Counted from the stretch's first letter, positions 5,313-13,566 are shown. The stretch is DNA of 15,725 nt from an uncultured Dorea sp. (GCA_910584615.1 CAJUAM010000050.1:1-15725), one strand, 5' to 3'. Program-made: numbers and translations. Notes: generated by a model not told the origin, from the letters alone.

Positions 5313-5966
5313 GTGGCGAGAAATAAGTATCCGGAAGAAACAGTAAACCGAATATTGGATAATGCATTCAGACTGTTTATGAAGAAGGGCTATGAGCATA
5401 CTTCTATACAGGATATTATCGACAATCTGGGCGGTCTTAGCAAAGGCGCTATCTATCATCATTTTAAGTCAAAGGAAGATATTCTGGTAGCGGTCACAGA
5501 CCGCATAACATCGGAGTCTAATCAGATGCTGGCTGCTATCCGGGACAGTACGGGATTTACTGGACGGGAGAAACTGAAGATTATTTTTAAAGAATCCATT
5601 AACCGGCCTGTGCAGAATGATATTTTTACAGTAGCTCCTAATTTTCATAATAATCCCAAACTGCTTGTCAGCCTTTTGCGTGATACGATCGAGGAAGCGG
5701 CGCCTGACTATATCCTGCCGATTATCAGGCAGGGGATTGCAGACGGATCTATTCAGACAGACTTTCCGGAACAGTTGGCAGAACTTATCATATTTGTTGC
5801 AAATGTCTGGATGAACCCCATGATATTTGATAATACGGAGGTTGAATGCTATGGCAAATTTATGGTATTTGGTCAGATGATGAAAGGTTTTGGCCTGGAT
5901 ATTGTAGATGATGATATGCTTGAGAGACTGCAGGAACTGACAGCTATTTATCATAAAAACAAATAA
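5313..5966 (+). CDS. TetR/AcrR-family transcriptional regulator (TetR2)
   Basis: A 217-residue TetR repressor, not closely similar to TetR1. The DNA-binding domain spans about residues 9-57: ILDNAFRLFMKKGYEHTSIQ, then IIDNLGGLSKGAIYHHFKSK with recognition helix GAIYHHF. One extra glycine (GG at 40-41) lies in the turn. Start: GTG 5313 giving MARNKYPEET, with GGGGAG (5296-5301) eleven bases upstream, a rather long spacing; no ATG in frame fits. The C-terminal domain (NIFTVAP-type through VANVWMNPMIFDN) should bind an unknown hydrophobic ligand. A palindrome inside its own promoter and a related one before the MFS gene indicate control of both. A terminator separates it from the MFS gene, so the exporter probably has its own start signal. 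Confidence 0.92.
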   Translation: MARNKYPEETVNRILDNAFRLFMKKGYEHTSIQDIIDNLGGLSKGAIYHHFKSKEDILVAVTDRITSESNQMLAAIRDSTGFTGREKLKIIFKESINRPVQNDIFTVAPNFHNNPKLLVSLLRDTIEEAAPDYILPIIRQGIADGSIQTDFPEQLAELIIFVANVWMNPMIFDNTEVECYGKFMVFGQMMKGFGLDIVDDDMLERLQELTAIYHKNK

Positions 5967-5969
5967 AAA

Positions 5970-5997
5970 CTGCCCTGAAAAATGGGCAGATTATTTT
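5970..5997 (+). terminator. Rho-independent terminator after tetR2
   Basis: CTGCCC (5970-5975) pairs perfectly with GGGCAG (5984-5989) around an 8-base loop, followed by ATTATTTT. It is four bases after the tetR2 stop codon. Confidence 0.7.
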
Positions 5998-6008
5998 CAA
6001 ATTTATAC

Positions 6009-6025
6009 ATACCAACATGCGGTAT
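6009..6025. promoter_or_regulatory. TetR2 operator O2 before the MFS gene
   Basis: ATACC (6009-6013) and GGTAT (6021-6025) are inverted with a 7-base centre. The left flank ACATACCAA is shared with O1 at 5251-5259. The centre is four bases longer than in O1, so affinity should differ. I cannot place a convincing -35/-10 around it. Confidence 0.5.
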
Positions 6026-6048
6026 TAAAAAGAATGGAGGATAAAAAT

Positions 6049-7287
6049 ATGAATCACAAATTGTTTTCTAAAGATTTTACATTAATGGTGATCGGGCAGA
6101 TTATTTCATTGTTTGGCAATGCCGCGATCCGGTTTGCCCTGCCGTTGTACCTGCTGAATCTGACAGGTTCATCCGCGCTTTACGGGACAGTTACAGCATG
6201 TGCGTTTATTCCGTCTGTTTTATTGTCACCGGTAGGGGGAATTGTTGCTGACAGAGTAAATAAGAGGAATGTTATGGTGGTACTGGATTTTTGTACAGCG
6301 TTGATCATCCTGATATTTTCCATACTGATGAGTAAGGGAAATCTTATTCTTTTGGTAACGGTTACACTGATGCTTTTATATGGTATTGCCGGCGCGTATC
6401 AGCCGTCGGTGCAGGCAAGTATACCTGTGCTGGTCGATCAGGAGTATTTTATGGCGGCAAATTCTATTGCCAGTACGATCAGCTCTTTTGCTGCTCTGAC
6501 GGGTCCTGTGTTTGGAGGGATTTTGTATAGTACATATGGACTTAAGCCTTTACTGACGCTTTGTATGATTTGTTTTCTTTTGTCGGCTGTTATGGAGATT
6601 TTTATGGAGATACCTTTTAAAAAATGCAAATTTGATGAAGGCATATTAAAAGCAGTAAAATGTGATTTTAAAGATAGCATACTATTTATAAAAAAAGAAA
6701 AACCAGTTATTGGAAAGATATTGCTTGTTATCAGCGGCATCAATTTATTTTTGTCTGCGATGATCATTGTTGCAGTTCCTTATCTGGTGACGGAAATACT
6801 GGATTTGGGAATGGAGTGGGCAAACAGGCTTTATGGTTATGCGCAGGGGGCACTGGCGGCAGGTGGACTGGCAGGCGGAATCTGTGCCGGCGTGTTTGCA
6901 GACAGGCTGGAAGTGAAAAGGGCAGGAAATCTGATCATTGCGGCGGCGCTATGTGTATTTCCTATGGGAATCGGATTGAAGTTGTTTTCTTCTGGGATCA
7001 TAAATTATATTATTATAACCGTTTGCTGCTTTATTATTATGATATTTTCAACTGTTTTTACGGTGCAGATGATGAGTTTTGTACAGATGGAAACTCCGCA
7101 GGATTTAATCGGAAAAGTGATTGCGGTGATGCTCACTGTCGCTATGTGCGCGCAGCCTCTGGGGAATGCAATGTACGGAATTTTATTTGAAGTGTGTAAA
7201 GATGCGGAATACGGAGTGATTCTTTTTTCGGGTTTTGTATCACTTTTCATTTCTGTAAGTACGAGAAACGTATTCAAAGAACTTTGA
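6049..7287 (+). CDS. MFS transporter (MFS_3, EntS/macrolide-efflux type)
   Basis: A 412-residue 12-helix major facilitator, probably a proton-driven exporter. The start reads MNHKLFSKDFTLMVIGQIIS, and FGNAAIRFALPLYLLNLTGS is typical of the MefA/EntS-like MFS_3 group. The A-type loop motif between helices 2 and 3 is SPVGGIVADRVNKRNVM; the second half repeats it as GGICAGVFADRLEVKRAG. A long cytoplasmic central loop (KKCKFDEGILKAVKCDFK) separates the two halves. I choose ATG 6049, since GGAGG at 6036-6040 is eight bases before it; the in-frame ATG at 6034 is part of that ribosome binding site. The TetR2 site at 6009-6025 lies in the leader, so drug-inducible expression via TetR2 is likely. The substrate cannot be deduced. 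Confidence 0.92.
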   Translation: MNHKLFSKDFTLMVIGQIISLFGNAAIRFALPLYLLNLTGSSALYGTVTACAFIPSVLLSPVGGIVADRVNKRNVMVVLDFCTALIILIFSILMSKGNLILLVTVTLMLLYGIAGAYQPSVQASIPVLVDQEYFMAANSIASTISSFAALTGPVFGGILYSTYGLKPLLTLCMICFLLSAVMEIFMEIPFKKCKFDEGILKAVKCDFKDSILFIKKEKPVIGKILLVISGINLFLSAMIIVAVPYLVTEILDLGMEWANRLYGYAQGALAAGGLAGGICAGVFADRLEVKRAGNLIIAAALCVFPMGIGLKLFSSGIINYIIITVCCFIIMIFSTVFTVQMMSFVQMETPQDLIGKVIAVMLTVAMCAQPLGNAMYGILFEVCKDAEYGVILFSGFVSLFISVSTRNVFKEL

Positions 7288-7356
7288 AGGTGCCGGATTT
7301 TAAAGGACCATGAATTCTCTAAAAGAATGAGGTGAAACAGCAGAGGAGAAAATTGT

Positions 7357-7384
7357 TTGAAAATAATAGGAAATTTGATATAAT
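7357..7384 (+). promoter_or_regulatory. Promoter of the two-component/ABC operon
   Basis: TTGAAA (7357-7362), 16 bases, and a perfect TATAAT (7379-7384), about 50 bases before the response regulator start. No operator palindrome is evident around it. Confidence 0.6.
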
Positions 7385-7433
7385 TGCCGCAAGAATTGTG
7401 CAGAAACAAAAAAACAGGAAAGAGGGCGCGGCT

Positions 7434-8132
7434 ATGTCACAAGAAAATCAAGTATATAAAATCGTCATTATTGAAGATGACATATTACTCAATCAGGCGC
7501 TTAATATAGCTTTGCAGGATGCGGGCTACAGGACCTTATGCGCGCATACAAAAAAGGAAGCGTTAGTTGTACTGGGGAGCGGGGAATCTTTGCTTTTGAT
7601 AGATATTGGACTTCCCGATGGTGATGGTATCAGTCTGTATCAGGAGATAAGATCCCGGGATCATTACAAAGTTCCCGCCGTTTTTCTGACTGCTAGGGAT
7701 GAAGAAAAGGATATGATTGCCGCATTTGATATAGGGGCGGATGATTATGTGGTTAAGCCATTTTCCATGAAAGTTTTGCTGAAAAGAATTGAGGCAGTTT
7801 TGAGGCGAAGCGGTGAGGAAGGAGAAAAGCTTTTTTCTGTCAATGATCTTATCATATATCCTGAAAAAAAGCGGGCAGTTCTGAAAGGAGAAAAGCTTGT
7901 TCTGACGGCAAAAGAATACCAGCTGCTGGAATATCTGATGATCAATCAGGGACAGGTGCTTACGAAGGAAAATATACTTGAGCAAGTATGGGGGCTGGAT
8001 GGTCAGTTTGTTGTGGATAATACAGTCAGTGTCACCATTAACCGGTTGAGAAAAAAGATTGAGCCGGATCCAAGGCAGCCTGTATATATTAAGAATGTGT
8101 TTGGACTTGGATACAGGATAGGGGATGATTGA
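7434..8132 (+). CDS. OmpR/PhoB-family response regulator
   Basis: A 232-residue DNA-binding response regulator. The receiver domain (about 8-124) has the acidic pocket EDD at 14-16, phospho-acceptor D57 in LLLIDIGLPDGDG, T86 in FLTAR and K108 in KPF. The winged-helix output domain (about 133-229) contains LTAKEYQLLEYLMINQGQVL, VDNTVSVTINRLRKKIE and the ending YIKNVFGLGYRI. I start at ATG 7434: upstream in-frame codons would overlap the TATAAT at 7379-7384, and GAGGG sits about ten bases before this ATG. The kinase gene overlaps its stop by 8 bases, so the two are co-translated partners. It probably activates the downstream ABC transporter when phosphorylated, as in Bce-type systems, though no binding repeat is visible. 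Confidence 0.95.
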   Translation: MSQENQVYKIVIIEDDILLNQALNIALQDAGYRTLCAHTKKEALVVLGSGESLLLIDIGLPDGDGISLYQEIRSRDHYKVPAVFLTARDEEKDMIAAFDIGADDYVVKPFSMKVLLKRIEAVLRRSGEEGEKLFSVNDLIIYPEKKRAVLKGEKLVLTAKEYQLLEYLMINQGQVLTKENILEQVWGLDGQFVVDNTVSVTINRLRKKIEPDPRQPVYIKNVFGLGYRIGDD

Positions 8133-9075
8133 TATGTACGCAGAAATCGCAATCGTATTTTTGACCGGATTATTTGCGGGCGCTTTGGGTATGTTCTGCC
8201 TGCAGAGAAAATATCGGGAGCAGGAATTAGAAAAGATCGTGAATTTGACAGAGGATCTTTTGAATGAGAGAGAATTAAAAGCAGCAGAGTGCGGAAAAGA
8301 GACACTATATTCGAAGATAGAGCAGTATTTTATAAGGATTCAGGAGATGTGTCAGGGAAGAAAGGATGCAGCGGAAAAGAGTTATGAAAAGATACAGAAG
8401 CTGATTTCGCAGACAGCCCATCAGATGCGCACGCCGCTTACGAATATTGAGACATATCTGGGATTTTTACAGGGAATGCAGGGAGAACCTGTAACAGATA
8501 CTCTATTTGGCAGATCTGTAGAGGCCATGGAAGAAAGCGCAGAAAAACTGCACTTTCTTGTGGAGAACTTTATTAAGATGTCAAGGCTTGAACAGCGCAT
8601 GATCCAGATTAAAAAACAGGAAACGGATCTTTTAAAAACAATCAGAAATACATTGGGGCAGATACAGAAACAGGCAGAGGAGAAAAAGATCCATTTTGAA
8701 ATCCACCTGCCTGAAAAAGCTGATTGTGTACATGATCCGAACTGGCTGGGGGAAGCTATCTGCAATATTTTGGATAATGCAGTCAAGTACAGCAGGCATG
8801 GGGGCAGGATAATCATATCTTTATCAAAAAATGAGATGTTCCTGAAGCTTCAGATAAGAGATTATGGGATCGGTATTGATAAAGGAGAGGAAACCCGGAT
8901 CTTCCAAAGATTTTACCGGGGAAAACGTGTCACAGATCAGGGGGGATTTGGAATCGGGCTTTATCTGGCACGGGAGATCGTGAACCTGCATGGAGGATTT
9001 TTAGTGACAAAGAGGATGGACGAAGGATTGATGATGGAGATGGATCTTTCTTCTGGATTGTTAGAAGTTTGTTAG
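8125..9075 (+). CDS. Sensor histidine kinase with a single membrane segment
   Basis: A 316-residue kinase partner of the preceding response regulator. One hydrophobic segment (residues 7-24) is followed directly by a charged, probably coiled-coil stretch (29-92), so there is no extracellular sensor domain. The HisKA box is SQTAHQMRTPLTNI with phospho-acceptor H99. The ATPase domain has the N box ICNILDNAVKYS (N214 and N218), G1 box DYGIGI (246-251), F box IFQRFYRG (259-266) and G2 box GFGIGLYL (274-281). All catalytic elements are present. Start: ATG 8125 overlaps the upstream stop by 8 bases; ATG 8134 in frame (GGGG nine bases before it) is an equally good choice. With no sensor domain it most likely takes its signal from the ABC permease encoded downstream. 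Confidence 0.93.
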   Translation: MIDMYAEIAIVFLTGLFAGALGMFCLQRKYREQELEKIVNLTEDLLNERELKAAECGKETLYSKIEQYFIRIQEMCQGRKDAAEKSYEKIQKLISQTAHQMRTPLTNIETYLGFLQGMQGEPVTDTLFGRSVEAMEESAEKLHFLVENFIKMSRLEQRMIQIKKQETDLLKTIRNTLGQIQKQAEEKKIHFEIHLPEKADCVHDPNWLGEAICNILDNAVKYSRHGGRIIISLSKNEMFLKLQIRDYGIGIDKGEETRIFQRFYRGKRVTDQGGFGIGLYLAREIVNLHGGFLVTKRMDEGLMMEMDLSSGLLEVC

Positions 9076-9175
9076 ATTTGCCTTGTATACTTGGAAGCAT
9101 CAAAAGGGCATTGTGCAGGGTATATACTCATTGGATATGCGTACTTTGCGGATTTGGTGCCGGGAGGGAGACAGG

Positions 9176-9850
9176 ATGGAGATTTTGAAGGCAGCGGGGC
9201 TTAAAAAATATTATAATATAGAAACTAATGAGGTACGGGCGCTGGATGGCGTAACATTATCTGTGGAAGACGGAGAATTTCTGGCGGTTGTAGGGACTTC
9301 CGGAAGCGGGAAAACGACGCTTTTAAATATGCTTGGAGGGTTGGATGTACCTACAGAGGGCAGAGTCTTTATTCGGGGAAACAGTCTTAAAGATATGGAA
9401 AATGAGGAGAGAACTATATTCCGCAGAAGAAATATAGGGTTTGTCTTTCAGCAGTATAACTTAGTTCCGGTACTTAGTATTTATGAAAATATCGTACTTC
9501 CGCTGCGGCTTGACGGGGCAACGATTGATCATATGTTTTTGGAGGAGGTAACAGAACTTCTTGGAATCAGGGATAAGTTAGACCGGCTGCCAAAGACCCT
9601 GTCTGGAGGACAGCAGCAGAGGGCGGCAATTGCCCGTGCGCTTTTGGTAAAACCAGCTATATTATTGGCGGATGAGCCGACGGGGAGTCTGGATTCGGTG
9701 ACTAGCATGGAGGTTGTGGGACTTTTAAAATTGTGCAAAACCAGATTCCATCAGACGCTTATTGTTGTCACTCATCAGGAGGAAGTGGCACAGATGGCAG
9801 ACCGGATCATCCGGATGGAAGATGGCAGGATCAGCAGCCAGGAGGGATAA
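9176..9850 (+). CDS. ABC transporter ATP-binding protein (LolD/MacB/BceA type)
   Basis: The 224-residue ATPase of an FtsX-permease transporter. Walker A is GTSGSGKTT (40-48), Q loop VFQQYNLVP (90-98), signature LSGGQQQR (142-149), Walker B ILLADEP (162-168) with E167, D loop SLD, and H loop VTHQ with H200. It ends a few residues after MEDGRI, as MacB/Bce-type ATPases do. I start at ATG 9176, where GGGAGGGA precedes by seven bases; the 31 in-frame codons upstream (from 9083) do not look like part of the family, which begins at the ILKAAGLKKYY strand. The permease gene follows after three bases. The 100 bases between kinase and ATPase hold no convincing promoter or terminator, so one transcript for all four genes is likely. 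Confidence 0.94.
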   Translation: MEILKAAGLKKYYNIETNEVRALDGVTLSVEDGEFLAVVGTSGSGKTTLLNMLGGLDVPTEGRVFIRGNSLKDMENEERTIFRRRNIGFVFQQYNLVPVLSIYENIVLPLRLDGATIDHMFLEEVTELLGIRDKLDRLPKTLSGGQQQRAAIARALLVKPAILLADEPTGSLDSVTSMEVVGLLKLCKTRFHQTLIVVTHQEEVAQMADRIIRMEDGRISSQEG

Positions 9851-9853
9851 AAG

Positions 9854-12550
9854 ATGGAAGGGCATAAATATATCCCTAACAATAACAAATCCGTGGTCCG
9901 GATGCTTTCTAAGGAGTTTGGCAGATACAATAGACGCAGGAACAGGATTCTCATGGGGGCAGTCAGTTTATGCATGATTACGCTGACAATAGTATTTGGA
10001 ATGGCTTTTGGAAAAGTAAAGGCGGAGTCTGTGCGGGCAGTAAGAGAAGCAGGCTCAAGTGCCTCTGCCTGTATAGAATGTGCAGGAGAGGAGCAGTATG
10101 AAAAGGTGTGCTCCCTCAGCTATGTAAAAAAGGCTGGGAGAAGTGTTTTGATAGGAGAGGGAGGGATTGAAGAGGAAAATACCGGTAAGAGACGTGTCTG
10201 CCAGGTTCAGATATTAGACAGGCCGGCGTGGGAGGAGTTTGTGAAACCTGCGTATACGGATATATGCGGGCACTATCCGGCAAAAAAGCAGCAAATCATG
10301 CTTCCGGTGGAAGCATTAAAAGAAATGGGCATCCATAAGCCAGAGAAAGGGATGAAGATTCATCTGGCAGTGGATATCGGCCTGTTCCGGACAGTGCAGG
10401 AGGAGTTTTCTCTGTGCGGCTGGTATTCGGATTATACAGATGCCGGTTCGGATTCAAAGATCGGATACATCTCGGAGGAAAAATATAAAGACTGGGGGTA
10501 TGATCTTGCAGAGAAATCGGATATTTTAATCTGCCAGTCAGATAACATGAATTGGCGGGAGGCGGAAAAACAACTGTATGAGGACTTGGAAGGAGATTCA
10601 CAAGTAAAGATCACAGTGAGAAATACATTTTTTCATGATGCGGTAAGTCACATGGCGGGAGGCTTTGATATTGCCCTGCCTGGCACACTGGTAATCTTAG
10701 GAGGCATGTTTTTTCTGATCTATAATGTGATGAGCATCTCTTTGGCGGGAGACGTCAGACAGATGGGGCTTTTGAACATGCTTGGTACTACGAGAAAGCA
10801 GATTGGCAGAATATATTTCGGGCAGATCATAAACATCCTGATTCCGGCTGTGCTTGCGGGAACTGTTCTTTCTGCGTTTGTACTTAAGCTTGTCATACCT
10901 GAGATTTTAGGAAGACAGTATCTGAGCAGATTTGGCGGCGCAGGAGAGATTCAGTTTTTCAGACCGGAAATTCTGATCGCTGCCGCGGCATTTGCGGTAC
11001 TGCTTACGATCATTGTCTCAGAAGGTGTCATTTACCGGGTGGTCAGTCTATCATGTGTAGAGAGTATAGAATTTACAGATCTGTCGGGGAAGAAGAATGA
11101 TAAGAGAGTACGGATCAGTTATAAAAAAAGAAGTGCTAATGGGGAACTTTGGTATATGGCATGGCAGAACCTGACCAGATATAAGGGGAGGTCTGTTTTG
11201 ACTGTATGTTCATTGTTTCTGGGGATAACTGCATTTTTGGGGACAGTTATCATTACAAAGAATAATGACTACATCCATGTGATTAAGAGACGTCCTGATT
11301 TCCTCATTGCAGGAGAATTCAGCCAATGGGGACAAAAAGAGGGTTATGGAAATGAGTACAAGTCTAGGGATGCCAGGGAGGATCCGATGGAAACAGAAGG
11401 GGATAACTTCCATTTGCTGTACGATAATGCTTATGATGAGTTTTCACCCATTTCCCCAGAGGTAAAAGAAAGTATCTTAAGTCTTGACGGGGTGAAGAAA
11501 GAGACGTCATATGTGATGGAGGGGGCATATATGATTTCCACAGTTTCACGACAGGTGATCCTGCCTTTTGTAGATAACTTTAGTGAGAATGTAAAGGTGC
11601 AGGAAGGTACTGGATACAGTTATGATCACTCTATGGTGGAAGGATTTAGTGAGGATGTCATCCAGATCATTAAAAAGGAAGAGATAGACGCTCTGCGCGA
11701 ATATACAGAGAAAAATAAGCTTTCGGTGGATATGGACAGTCTGGAAGAAGGAACTGGTGTGATCATTGTTCATGATCATAAGCTGTCGCCGAAACAAGAA
11801 GAAGCGGCAAAAAGAAGTGTGGGTGAGCCAGTGTATTTTACTGCGATGCGCTCGAAAGAGGAGGAGATTTTGTGGAATCAGATGAGCCCAAAGGAGCGTG
11901 ACAAGACAGAATGGGAAGCGGCGGAAACTGGAAGATTAAAAGAAAGACAGTCGCCAATCTTTCATTTAAGCGGATATCTTGATAACCGGAGGGAAGGATT
12001 CCCGCGTATCCGGCAGACATGGCACGGATCGGAAGGGAGTATCTATTATCTGATCAGCGGAAAAGGATTTGAAAAACTACCTGCAAAGAAAAAGACTCTC
12101 TATATGGAACTGGATATTGAGGATGAAAAAGAGCCGGATATTAAAGGGAATATCCATAATATTTTAGCTGAGGAGAACCAAAAGAGAGGTAAGATGTCAG
12201 AAGCGGGAAAAGAAGATTCGGACGGTGAGGCAGGAATTTTTGTTATCAGTAAGTCAGATCTGCTTTCAGAGTGGGATGATTATATACACGGCAACCGTAT
12301 GGTTCTTGGGAGTATCAGTGCGGTATTACTGTTTGCGGGGCTTACGAATTATTTTAACGTTATGTTGACAGGGATTGTATCCAGAAGAAAAGAATTTGAG
12401 ATCATGGAAAGTGTCGGGATGACCAGAAGGCAGAGACGAAAGCTTTTGATCATGGAAGGATTTTATTACTGTCTGTTTGTGGCGGTTCTTGTGCTGACGG
12501 CAGGAAATGGAATACTGAGATTTATGACAGACAGAATAGGAACCCCCTGA
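9854..12550 (+). CDS. ABC transporter permease with two FtsX repeats, C-terminus truncated
   Basis: An 898-residue permease. Repeat 1: membrane segment 32-53, extracellular part 54-272, then segments near 273-297, 322-348 and 372-398. Repeat 2: segment 446-467, a larger extracellular part 468-815, then segments near 817-838 and 866-888, and the chain ends. Each repeat has the cytoplasmic loop motif after its second segment: RQMGLLNMLGTTRKQ (302-316) and KEFEIMESVGMTRRQ (846-860). About 85 residues and two more segments follow the loop in repeat 1, but only some 40 residues and one segment in repeat 2, so the last helix is missing. The stop lies in a palindrome (12542-12579). AGGAGGG precedes the start and the ATPase ends three bases upstream. 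It presumably binds or removes a peptide or amphipathic compound and signals to the kinase; activity after truncation is uncertain. Confidence 0.9.
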   Translation: MEGHKYIPNNNKSVVRMLSKEFGRYNRRRNRILMGAVSLCMITLTIVFGMAFGKVKAESVRAVREAGSSASACIECAGEEQYEKVCSLSYVKKAGRSVLIGEGGIEEENTGKRRVCQVQILDRPAWEEFVKPAYTDICGHYPAKKQQIMLPVEALKEMGIHKPEKGMKIHLAVDIGLFRTVQEEFSLCGWYSDYTDAGSDSKIGYISEEKYKDWGYDLAEKSDILICQSDNMNWREAEKQLYEDLEGDSQVKITVRNTFFHDAVSHMAGGFDIALPGTLVILGGMFFLIYNVMSISLAGDVRQMGLLNMLGTTRKQIGRIYFGQIINILIPAVLAGTVLSAFVLKLVIPEILGRQYLSRFGGAGEIQFFRPEILIAAAAFAVLLTIIVSEGVIYRVVSLSCVESIEFTDLSGKKNDKRVRISYKKRSANGELWYMAWQNLTRYKGRSVLTVCSLFLGITAFLGTVIITKNNDYIHVIKRRPDFLIAGEFSQWGQKEGYGNEYKSRDAREDPMETEGDNFHLLYDNAYDEFSPISPEVKESILSLDGVKKETSYVMEGAYMISTVSRQVILPFVDNFSENVKVQEGTGYSYDHSMVEGFSEDVIQIIKKEEIDALREYTEKNKLSVDMDSLEEGTGVIIVHDHKLSPKQEEAAKRSVGEPVYFTAMRSKEEEILWNQMSPKERDKTEWEAAETGRLKERQSPIFHLSGYLDNRREGFPRIRQTWHGSEGSIYYLISGKGFEKLPAKKKTLYMELDIEDEKEPDIKGNIHNILAEENQKRGKMSEAGKEDSDGEAGIFVISKSDLLSEWDDYIHGNRMVLGSISAVLLFAGLTNYFNVMLTGIVSRRKEFEIMESVGMTRRQRRKLLIMEGFYYCLFVAVLVLTAGNGILRFMTDRIGTP

Positions 12551-12579
12551 ATCCTCCAATGCCGGGGGACTCAGGGGGT
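12542..12579. repeat. Palindromic element at the truncated permease end
   Basis: ACCCCCTGAATCCTCC (12542-12557) pairs with 12564-12579 (GGGGGACTCAGGGGGT) over 16 positions with one A-C mismatch and one G-T wobble and a 6-base loop. The permease stop TGA is inside the left arm. No T-tract follows on either strand, so it is not a typical terminator. It could be a REP-like or element-end hairpin, or a processed structure that stops both converging transcripts. Confidence 0.7.
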
Positions 12580-12615
12580 GAAGTGTCAAAAACATATTTG
12601 CTCTGTAAGAGATTT

Positions 12616-13476
12616 TTAAAGTGTCTTACCTGTGAGCATCTCATATCCTTGAAGATATTTATTGATAGTCTTTTCCATTATGTCGTCAGGAAGTGTCCAG
12701 TTATTGTCTGGATTGGCTTTCAGCCAGTCTCTTGCAAACTGTTTATCAAAGGATGGCTGTCCATGTCCTGCTTCGTATCCGTCAGCAGGCCAGAAACGGG
12801 AACTATCAGGAGTTAGCATCTCATCTCCGATCACGATATTTCCATCTTCATCCAGTCCGAATTCGAATTTGGTGTCTGCAATGATAATGCCTTTGCTCAA
12901 AGCGTAATCCGCGCATTTTTTATATAGAGCAAGAGTGCAGTCACGAAGTTTTGCCGCATATTCCTCTCCTTTGCCCGGAAAATATTTCTCAAGGTGAGAG
13001 ATACTCTGCTCATAGGAAATATTCTCATCATGGTCGCCAATTTCTGCTTTTGTAGATGGAGTATAGATTGGTTCAGGAAGTTTATCAGACTCCTTCAGTC
13101 CTTGTGGAAGTGTGATACCGCATACTGTCCCGTCCTTTTTGTAACTTGCCCAGCCGCTTCCAGTAATATATCCCCGGACGATACATTCGATCGGGAGCAT
13201 ATTTAACTTTCTGCACATCATGCTGTTGCCGTCAAACTTCGGTCCTTGGAAAAATTCCGGCATATCTTTTACATCTACGGAGATCATATGGTTGGGCAGT
13301 ATGTCTTTTGTCATATCAAACCAGAATTTAGACATCTGAGTAAGAACAGTTCCCTTTTTAGTTACTTCATTTTTTAAAATCACATCGAAACAACTGATTC
13401 GGTCAGTGGCAACCATGATCAGGCTGTCACCGTTATCATAGATTTCGCGGACTTTTCCCTCTTTTATAGGTTTCAT
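12616..13476 (-). CDS. purC: Phosphoribosylaminoimidazole-succinocarboxamide synthase (SAICAR synthetase)
   Basis: The 286-residue PurC enzyme joins CAIR and aspartate using ATP to give SAICAR, in de novo purine synthesis in the cytoplasm. The N-terminal GKVREIYDNGDSLIMVATDR is the ATP-binding start, and the two family signatures are clear: LPIECIVRGYITGSGW and IIADTKFEFGLDEDG. DEMLTPDSSRFW and the QxFARDWL region complete a full-length protein of the longer PurC type (about 290 residues). I choose ATG 13476, with GAGGTG (13488-13483) six bases upstream; a GTG three codons earlier overlaps that site. The gene is alone, with no other pur gene in view. Its leader contains an 18-base palindrome. 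It converges on the truncated permease gene, 65 bases between stops. Confidence 0.97.
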   Translation of the reverse strand: MKPIKEGKVREIYDNGDSLIMVATDRISCFDVILKNEVTKKGTVLTQMSKFWFDMTKDILPNHMISVDVKDMPEFFQGPKFDGNSMMCRKLNMLPIECIVRGYITGSGWASYKKDGTVCGITLPQGLKESDKLPEPIYTPSTKAEIGDHDENISYEQSISHLEKYFPGKGEEYAAKLRDCTLALYKKCADYALSKGIIIADTKFEFGLDEDGNIVIGDEMLTPDSSRFWPADGYEAGHGQPSFDKQFARDWLKANPDNNWTLPDDIMEKTINKYLQGYEMLTGKTL

Positions 13477-13504
13477 CTCATACACCTCACTAAGTATTTT
13501 TACG

Positions 13505-13522
13505 GTTACAGTTCACTGTAAC
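13505..13522. promoter_or_regulatory. 18-bp perfect palindrome in the purC leader
   Basis: GTTACAGT-TC-ACTGTAAC has perfect 8-base arms and lies between the purC promoter and ribosome binding site, some 10-25 bases after the expected transcription start. The location suits an operator or leader hairpin. On the plus strand TTTTT follows directly, so it could instead terminate plus-strand transcription, though no plus-strand gene precedes it. Confidence 0.55.
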
Positions 13523-13537
13523 TTTTTGGATAAAAAG

Positions 13538-13566
13538 ATTTTAGCTTAAAAGCAGTATTATTTCAA
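13538..13566 (-). promoter_or_regulatory. purC promoter
   Basis: On the minus strand TTGAAA (13566-13561), 17 bases, TAAAAT (13543-13538). It is about 60 bases before the purC start codon. Confidence 0.6.

Noticed and set aside
6816..7190. A second plus-strand frame inside the MFS gene
   Set aside because: It is an out-of-frame shadow of the MFS coding sequence, without ribosome binding site or family resemblance.
7332..7433. A longer response regulator starting at 7332
   Set aside because: The extra 34 codons run across a perfect TATAAT with a -35 at the right distance and do not resemble the receiver domain start; ATG 7434 fits the family.
9083..9175. An ATP-binding protein starting at 9083
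   Set aside because: The first 31 codons are not part of the ABC ATPase family, and a strong GGGAGGGA precedes ATG 9176.
9076..9175. A separate promoter between the kinase and the ABC ATPase
   Set aside because: TATATACT and GGATAT look like -10 elements, but no -35 lies at 16-18 bases, so I leave the four genes as one transcript.
12605..12624. A purC terminator formed by GTAAGA and TCTTAC
   Set aside because: The 6-bp stem has a 13-base loop and begins inside the coding region; the T-rich stretch is some way off, so support is too weak.
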